In this document: positions 59,697 to 64,000 of the stretch, piece after piece
Position numbering within the stretch: position 1 is the first letter of the stretch
Layout: each line of letters opens with the position of its first letter
Assembly: GCA_016716325.1 (NCBI GenBank)
Contig: JADJWO010000001.1
Span: forward strand, 2,046,001 to 2,110,000
DNA from: Nitrosomonadales bacterium
Lineage (GTDB): Bacteria; Pseudomonadota; Gammaproteobacteria; Burkholderiales; Gallionellaceae
Direction of reading: 5' to 3'
Length of the DNA stretch: 64,000 bases
Notes under the pieces: model-generated
The model's input: only the letters and a program-made list of their open reading frames with translations
Database searches by the model: none
What the model was told of the DNA's origin: nothing
Made by a program: the position numbers and the translations under genes

Positions 59697-60833
59697 TCAG
59701 TGCGTCAGAGCTTGTATCCGTTGTTCGACTTGCGCGTGATCGAAACCCGGGTTGCCGGATTGATCAAGCTCGATGGCGCGCCGGTAGTATTGTGTCGCCA
59801 ACTTGCCTTGCCCCAGATGATCGAGGCTGACGGCGAGGTTGAAGGCATATTCGGCATTGCCGGGCGCAAGCGTGTAGGCATTGAAGTAAGCCTGTTGCGC
59901 CTCGCCCCAGCGAGACTGCTCCGCATACAGGTTGCCGAGAGCAAAATGGAGTGCGGCGGAATCGCCCTGTTCGTGCAACAGATTTTTCAGTCGAGTCTCG
60001 TCATTGCCGTCATTATCCGCCGACAACGACGCCATCCCGGCGTTCGCCAGCGCATTGCGCGGATCGAGTACCAGCACCTTCGAGAAATAATGCGCCGCCA
60101 CCAGCTTTTCATCCTGCTGCAGGGCGATGGCCGCCAGTCCGAGCAGTGCGTCGGCATTGTGCGCATCCTTCTTGCTCATCGCCAGGTACAACTGTTGCGA
60201 TTCCTCCAGTTTGCCGGTGCGATAGGCGAGATAGGCATCGCGCAACAACGGATCGACCAGTTCGACGCGTTGCTGTTCGATGCGTACCGGCGGTCTCGGA
60301 CGAACCGGCGGCTCTACGAATGTTGCGGGCCCGGGGGGAGCAACGGGTTCCGCTTGCGGCACGGGTTCGTCCGGGGCAGGTTCGATGCCGGAAACCAGGT
60401 CAGTCCCCGGTTCCGCTGCGACGACGGCCGGTTCCGACTGGGTTGGTGGCGGCACTGGCAGCATCGGCGGTGCGTTGACTGGGAGCAACGGGGTCGTGCT
60501 GCTACTGCCGGAATCGATATACCACAGGTAGGCGCCGCCGATGCCCAGCAGGATGACCGTGCCGGCCAGCGCGAGCAACAGGTTGCGGTTGGGGAAAGCA
60601 TGGACGGTGCTGGCTGTGTACGCCGGTACTTTTGCGTCGAACAGGTTCTGCCCCGTTTGACGCGCGGCCTGCGCGACTTCCTCGGCGTGGATCTCGGCGG
60701 CAGTTCGGGGGGCCGTGGAGGCCGCGGCCGATGGATGGTCTTCCAGCCGGAGTTCGTCCGCCGTGGTGGCATGTTTCGTCTGGGCGGAAGGTTCTTGCCG
60801 GGACTTTTTGCGTGCGTCCAGAAGCAGGCTCAT
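59697..60833 (-). CDS. mshN: MshN-like TPR membrane protein
   Basis: A 378-residue protein: Lys/Arg-rich cytoplasmic start, a single helix at about 84-105, a Pro-rich periplasmic linker (about 110-200), then four or more TPR units (about 205-370) with LVDPLLRDAYLAYRTGKLEESQQLYLAM and ALHFALGNLYAEQSRWGEAQQAY. This matches MshN, placed between mshL and mshE in msh operons. The ATG at 60833 (10 bases past the mshL stop) is preferred over an upstream ATG that overlaps mshL. Confidence 0.85.
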   Translation of the reverse strand: MSLLLDARKKSRQEPSAQTKHATTADELRLEDHPSAAASTAPRTAAEIHAEEVAQAARQTGQNLFDAKVPAYTASTVHAFPNRNLLLALAGTVILLGIGGAYLWYIDSGSSSTTPLLPVNAPPMLPVPPPTQSEPAVVAAEPGTDLVSGIEPAPDEPVPQAEPVAPPGPATFVEPPVRPRPPVRIEQQRVELVDPLLRDAYLAYRTGKLEESQQLYLAMSKKDAHNADALLGLAAIALQQDEKLVAAHYFSKVLVLDPRNALANAGMASLSADNDGNDETRLKNLLHEQGDSAALHFALGNLYAEQSRWGEAQQAYFNAYTLAPGNAEYAFNLAVSLDHLGQGKLATQYYRRAIELDQSGNPGFDHAQVEQRIQALTH

Positions 60834-60843
60834 ATCCGCTTCC

Positions 60844-62571
60844 CTAGGGCTTGTCGCCGGCCTGTTCTTTGAAGAAATCCTGATCCGGCAGCATGTCGCG
60901 GTAGGAGCTGAAATCCCCGGTGACACTGGCATCCTTGATGACTACAGGGCGCAGGAAGATCACCAGTTCGGTCTTCGTCGTCGAGTCGTTGCGCTGCTTG
61001 AACAGTTCTCCAGCCAGCGGGACCTTGGATATTCCGGGTATCGCGTCGGTCTGGTTGTTTATCTCGTCCTGCATCAGGCCGCCCATCACCGCGATCTGGT
61101 TATTCTCCACTCGCATGACCGATTCCATCTCGCGCGTCTGTGTTTCCGGGATGCCCTGATTGATGATGCCCAGGCTGGGATTGGGGTCGGGGACGTAACG
61201 GATCACGCGCGAGATCGACGGTTTGAGATTGAGCAATACCACGTCGCTGTCGCTGATCTGCGGGGTGATGCTCATGGTGAAGCCGACCGGGACGGTGTTA
61301 GGCGTGGAGGTGAAAGTGGTGACGGCACTGGTCTGGTTGGTAGTCGTGTCGGCCTTGATGGTGAAGTACACCAGATTGTCCACTACGCGCATCATCGCGG
61401 TCTGGTTGTTGAGTACGCTCAGCTTGGGACTGGACAGGACCCTGACGTTGCCGAACGATTCCAGCAGGGAGAGCTGTTGGGCGACCGTGGCGGGGGTCGG
61501 GTTGGTGATGATGCCGAACATGCCGTTGCCGACGCCGGTGGGCAGTCCGGCCGAGCTTTGTACGATCCGGAATCTTTTGCCGCCCGCCTTGACCAGCGCC
61601 GACCAGTTGATCCCTTGTTTGTACTGGTCGCTCAGACGCACTTCGACGATGGTCGCTTCGACCATGACCTGGCGGCGCGCATTGTTCATCACCTGGTCGA
61701 TGAATCCCTGGATCTTTTCATGCTGGCGTCCGGTGGCGCGTACGGTGATGATGCCGTTTTCCGGGTTGGCGATCACCGACGCTGCCAACAGGGTCTGGTA
61801 GTTCCGGTAATCGCTCTCGGCAGTGCTGTTCGCCGTGGTCGGTGCGGTTTGGGGTTTTTCCGCCTCGCCATCGCCGGCGGCCGATTCAGTCTGGGCAGCT
61901 TGTTGACTGCTGGTGGCAGCACGGCGACCTACGACGACTTCCTTATCAGTCTCGCGCAGGATGTCCTTGATGTTCTGGGTCAGCGTCTCCCAGAAACGGT
62001 TCTTTGAAACGTTCTTGATCGAAATGGATGAATTGTTAGCGCCTCCGGCAGCGCTTCCTGTGGTGCCTCCGGTGCCGCTGACCTGCATGGCATTGTTGAT
62101 CGAACTTTCCGCGTCGCGCGCCATGTTCACGTAGTCGATCTTGTAATGGTGCAGGTAGGGGGTGTCCGGCATCACGGTCAGGCTGCCGTTGTCCAGTTCG
62201 TAGCGCATGTCCACTTGTTTGGCGATGCGCGTGAGGATCTGCGGCAGGGTCTGGTTCAGCGCGTTCAGCGTGACGTTGCCCTGGATTCCCGGATGGATGT
62301 CCAGGTTGATTTTGGCGTCTCGTGCCAGTGCGAACAGGACTTCCTGTGCCGGGGTCTGGGTGACGATGACGCTGTAGGTTTCTGCTTTTGGGGTGGCTTG
62401 CGGTGGTGGGAGGGCAACGCTGTGCTTGATCGGTTCGGGAATGGCGCTGGCGGTCTCGGGCTGCGTATCCTGTCGCTGAATGTGCTTGTTGGACGGCTGG
62501 ATCGGCGCAGTGCCGCATCCGGCCATGAGTGCGCTGACGGCGCACAGACAAATCAGGCTGCGAGCATGCAT
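60844..62571 (-). CDS. mshL: MSHA/type IV pilus secretin MshL
   Basis: Forms the outer-membrane channel through which the pilus passes. The 575-residue lipoprotein (lipobox LMAGC, Cys19) has an STN-like N0 domain at about 65-140 (IVTQTPAQEVLFALARDAKIN). Secretin subdomains N1-N3 follow, and then the beta-barrel at about 340-560 with the signature VGFTMSITPQISDSDVVLLNLKPSISR. Ser/Thr/Ala-rich linkers join them. It follows mshM after 78 bases. Confidence 0.94.
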   Translation of the reverse strand: MHARSLICLCAVSALMAGCGTAPIQPSNKHIQRQDTQPETASAIPEPIKHSVALPPPQATPKAETYSVIVTQTPAQEVLFALARDAKINLDIHPGIQGNVTLNALNQTLPQILTRIAKQVDMRYELDNGSLTVMPDTPYLHHYKIDYVNMARDAESSINNAMQVSGTGGTTGSAAGGANNSSISIKNVSKNRFWETLTQNIKDILRETDKEVVVGRRAATSSQQAAQTESAAGDGEAEKPQTAPTTANSTAESDYRNYQTLLAASVIANPENGIITVRATGRQHEKIQGFIDQVMNNARRQVMVEATIVEVRLSDQYKQGINWSALVKAGGKRFRIVQSSAGLPTGVGNGMFGIITNPTPATVAQQLSLLESFGNVRVLSSPKLSVLNNQTAMMRVVDNLVYFTIKADTTTNQTSAVTTFTSTPNTVPVGFTMSITPQISDSDVVLLNLKPSISRVIRYVPDPNPSLGIINQGIPETQTREMESVMRVENNQIAVMGGLMQDEINNQTDAIPGISKVPLAGELFKQRNDSTTKTELVIFLRPVVIKDASVTGDFSSYRDMLPDQDFFKEQAGDKP

Positions 62572-62649
62572 GTTTTCATTCTCCCCTGTTATGCAGTTGC
62601 CAGACTAGCAGCTTTGCGGGTCTCGCTCAATACGCTGCACGGATCATCC

Positions 62650-64000
62650 TCAAAAAACATGGATGGAGGTGGCGAAGGCTTCCTGATAGCGGGACGGCAG
62701 ATCCTTGATCGCGTTACGCGCAGCGTCGACCGATGGATAGGCGCCATATAACACGCGCAGGCCGTCCTGGTTGCCAAACTTGGCCGGCAACAGGTAGATT
62801 TTCGCGAGCACCCCCAGCTTGTCTGCCCGCTTCAGGAATCCTTCCATTCTGTCTGGCTGTATCCGTTCGTTGTAGAACAACTGGATGCTGGCGACTGCCT
62901 GATGTTGCGCGAGCATTTGCTTGCCGGCAGCAAGACGCTGTTCGAACAGGCTCGTTTTTACCGCCGGGGGTGCGGGTTGTGGCGGGGTGGCGACGACTGG
63001 CGCGACGGTATCGGTAGCAGGTTTGGATGCGGGCGTTGCGGGCGCGTCCGGTGTTGTTGGTTGCGGCTGTTCAGACGGAGCTTTGGCGACGGGCGCGATG
63101 GTATTGTCCGGTTGCGCTGTCTGTTCGGCTTCGGGTTGCGGCAGGGCGGGGGGCGATGCCGCAACCACCTGGGCGGGTTGGGTGGACGCTTGTACGGGCG
63201 GTTGCCGTGGCTCGTCCACCATCCACCAGCCAACCAGTCCGGCCAGCAATAACAGGATCGCCGTAGCGATTCCCAGCAGCCACTTTTTGTCGGGCAATGT
63301 GAGCGCGCGCCTTGTCGGTTTGAGTTCGCTGTCGCGCATCGCCGCCTGGACATGGCGCGGTTCGATGTTGTGCGTGTTCTCGATGAATGCCGCGAGCAGC
63401 GATTTATCGGCCAGCACATTGGCGCGGCGCATCAGGCCGCTGGAGGCGTTGGCGATCTGCTTGAGCGCGGCCGGCGAAAAAATGGTCGGTCCGTGGTAGC
63501 CGGCAGTGCGCATCCGGAACATCAGGTAATTTTCGAGGATGTCGCGCGAAAGAGGTTGCATGTTGAAGTGATGCACGATGCGATCCTTGAGCTGGCGCAT
63601 GTTGGGCTGGTCCAGTTTGGCATTCAGTTCCGGCTGGCCGAACAGGATGATCTGCAACAGTTTGAAATTGCCCACTTGCAGGTTATACAGCAGGCGCAAT
63701 TCTTCCAGCGTGTCCAGCGGCATGGCGTGTGCTTCGTCCACCAGCACCGCGACGCGCTTGCCTTCGCGCGCTTTTTCCTCGAGCCGGTTCTGGATGCGCT
63801 GCATGATGATGCCGACGCGTTCACCCTCGATACCCAGGCCGAGCGCGTCGGCGATCGCGTACAGCATCTCTTCGCGCGACAGGCTGGGATTGGCCAGGTA
63901 GATGGTTTCGATATGCGCCGGAAGTTTCTCCAGCAGCATCCGGCAGATCATGGTCTTGCCGCTGCCGACCTCGCCGCTGACCTTGATGATGCCTTCGACT
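62650..64000 (-). CDS. mshM: MshM/ExeA-like AAA ATPase with SPOR-like tail (5' end outside window)
   Basis: Runs off the window at 64000 with its P-loop, GEVGSGKT, in the first 16 codons. The first ATG in the window (63951) is after that, so the true start is outside. Sensor/Walker B parts are visible (RVAVLVDEAHAMPLDTLEELRLL). Then come one helix (LLGIATAILLLLAGLVGWWM), a long Pro/Ala/Thr linker and a C-terminal SPOR-like domain (LYGAYPSVDAARNAIKDLPSRYQEA). ExeA-type ATPases with peptidoglycan-binding tails help place secretins in the wall. Confidence 0.93.
   Translation of the reverse strand, partial: VEGIIKVSGEVGSGKTMICRMLLEKLPAHIETIYLANPSLSREEMLYAIADALGLGIEGERVGIIMQRIQNRLEEKAREGKRVAVLVDEAHAMPLDTLEELRLLYNLQVGNFKLLQIILFGQPELNAKLDQPNMRQLKDRIVHHFNMQPLSRDILENYLMFRMRTAGYHGPTIFSPAALKQIANASSGLMRRANVLADKSLLAAFIENTHNIEPRHVQAAMRDSELKPTRRALTLPDKKWLLGIATAILLLLAGLVGWWMVDEPRQPPVQASTQPAQVVAASPPALPQPEAEQTAQPDNTIAPVAKAPSEQPQPTTPDAPATPASKPATDTVAPVVATPPQPAPPAVKTSLFEQRLAAGKQMLAQHQAVASIQLFYNERIQPDRMEGFLKRADKLGVLAKIYLLPAKFGNQDGLRVLYGAYPSVDAARNAIKDLPSRYQEAFATSIHVF

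Overview
This window looks like the chromosome of a betaproteobacterium. The gene content and orders fit that class: petABC followed by sspA-sspB, ftsY-ftsE-ftsX-rpoH, lolB-ispE-tRNA(Gln)-prs-rplY-pth-ychF, a TldD/YhdP/GlnE cluster, and an MSHA-type pilus locus. A Nitrosomonadales/Gallionellaceae-type organism would fit the general flavour, but I cannot place it more finely from sequence alone. Almost everything is compact housekeeping DNA with many 4-base start/stop overlaps. There is no prophage, insertion sequence, CRISPR array or obvious genomic island, and no stretch over 300 bases without a gene.

Layout. 1-2.8 kb: end of the Tat operon (tatB tail, tatC), an HtrA/DegS-like protease and a Nif3-like metal protein. 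3.0-6.3 kb: a small planctomycete-type cytochrome c, then the cytochrome bc1 complex (petA, petB, petC). 6.4-7.4 kb: sspA-sspB. 7.4-11 kb (minus strand): ftsY, ftsE, ftsX and the heat-shock sigma factor rpoH, which carries a CIRCE (HrcA) operator. 11-15.1 kb: an M16 peptidase pair (one active, one lacking the zinc motif), rsmD, coaD and a ferredoxin. 15.3-20.4 kb (minus): a secreted phosphoesterase, mutM and a GldA/F/G-like ABC exporter. 20.4-27.6 kb: TPR lipoprotein, lolB, ispE, tRNA-Gln, prs, rplY, pth, ychF. 27.7-31.4 kb (minus): phosphomannomutase/phosphoglucomutase, waaF, a zinc-finger protein, ilvE. 31.6-35.6 kb: a membrane class III adenylate cyclase and glnE. 35.65-42 kb: a YhdP-like AsmA-family protein, a nitrilase-family amidase and tldD. 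42-48.4 kb (minus): a Na+(K+)/H+ antiporter with a C-terminal cyclic-nucleotide-binding domain, lpxH, a cyclophilin, an L,D-transpeptidase and a TPR protein. 48.6-52.3 kb: glnS, a small membrane protein and cysS. 52.3-64 kb (minus): an MSHA-type pilus operon reading mshM-L-N-E-G-I-J-K followed by two pseudopilin genes; mshM runs off the window.

Most notable signals. (1) Palindromic, REP-like C/G-rich repeats sit inside the reading frames of two essential-type enzymes, mutM (about 39 extra codons) and cysS (29 extra codons), both without breaking the frame. (2) Several other small repeat families occupy the gaps: a CACGAA family, including a perfect 10-copy 9-base array; a mobile-looking element with perfect 27-bp terminal inverted repeats; and a hairpin repeat with a shared AGCGGGTTTGCT-like core. 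(3) rpoH has a CIRCE operator that also overlaps a good sigma-54-type -24/-12 match. (4) The antiporter carries a cNMP-binding domain, and an adenylate cyclase with ATP-specific residues lies about 10 kb away. (5) Four genes (TPR lipoprotein, ispE, glnE, a pseudopilin) each appear to carry one small indel in a short repeat or homopolymer. That pattern is more easily explained by sequencing or assembly error than by four pseudogenes, and should be checked before any biological reading.
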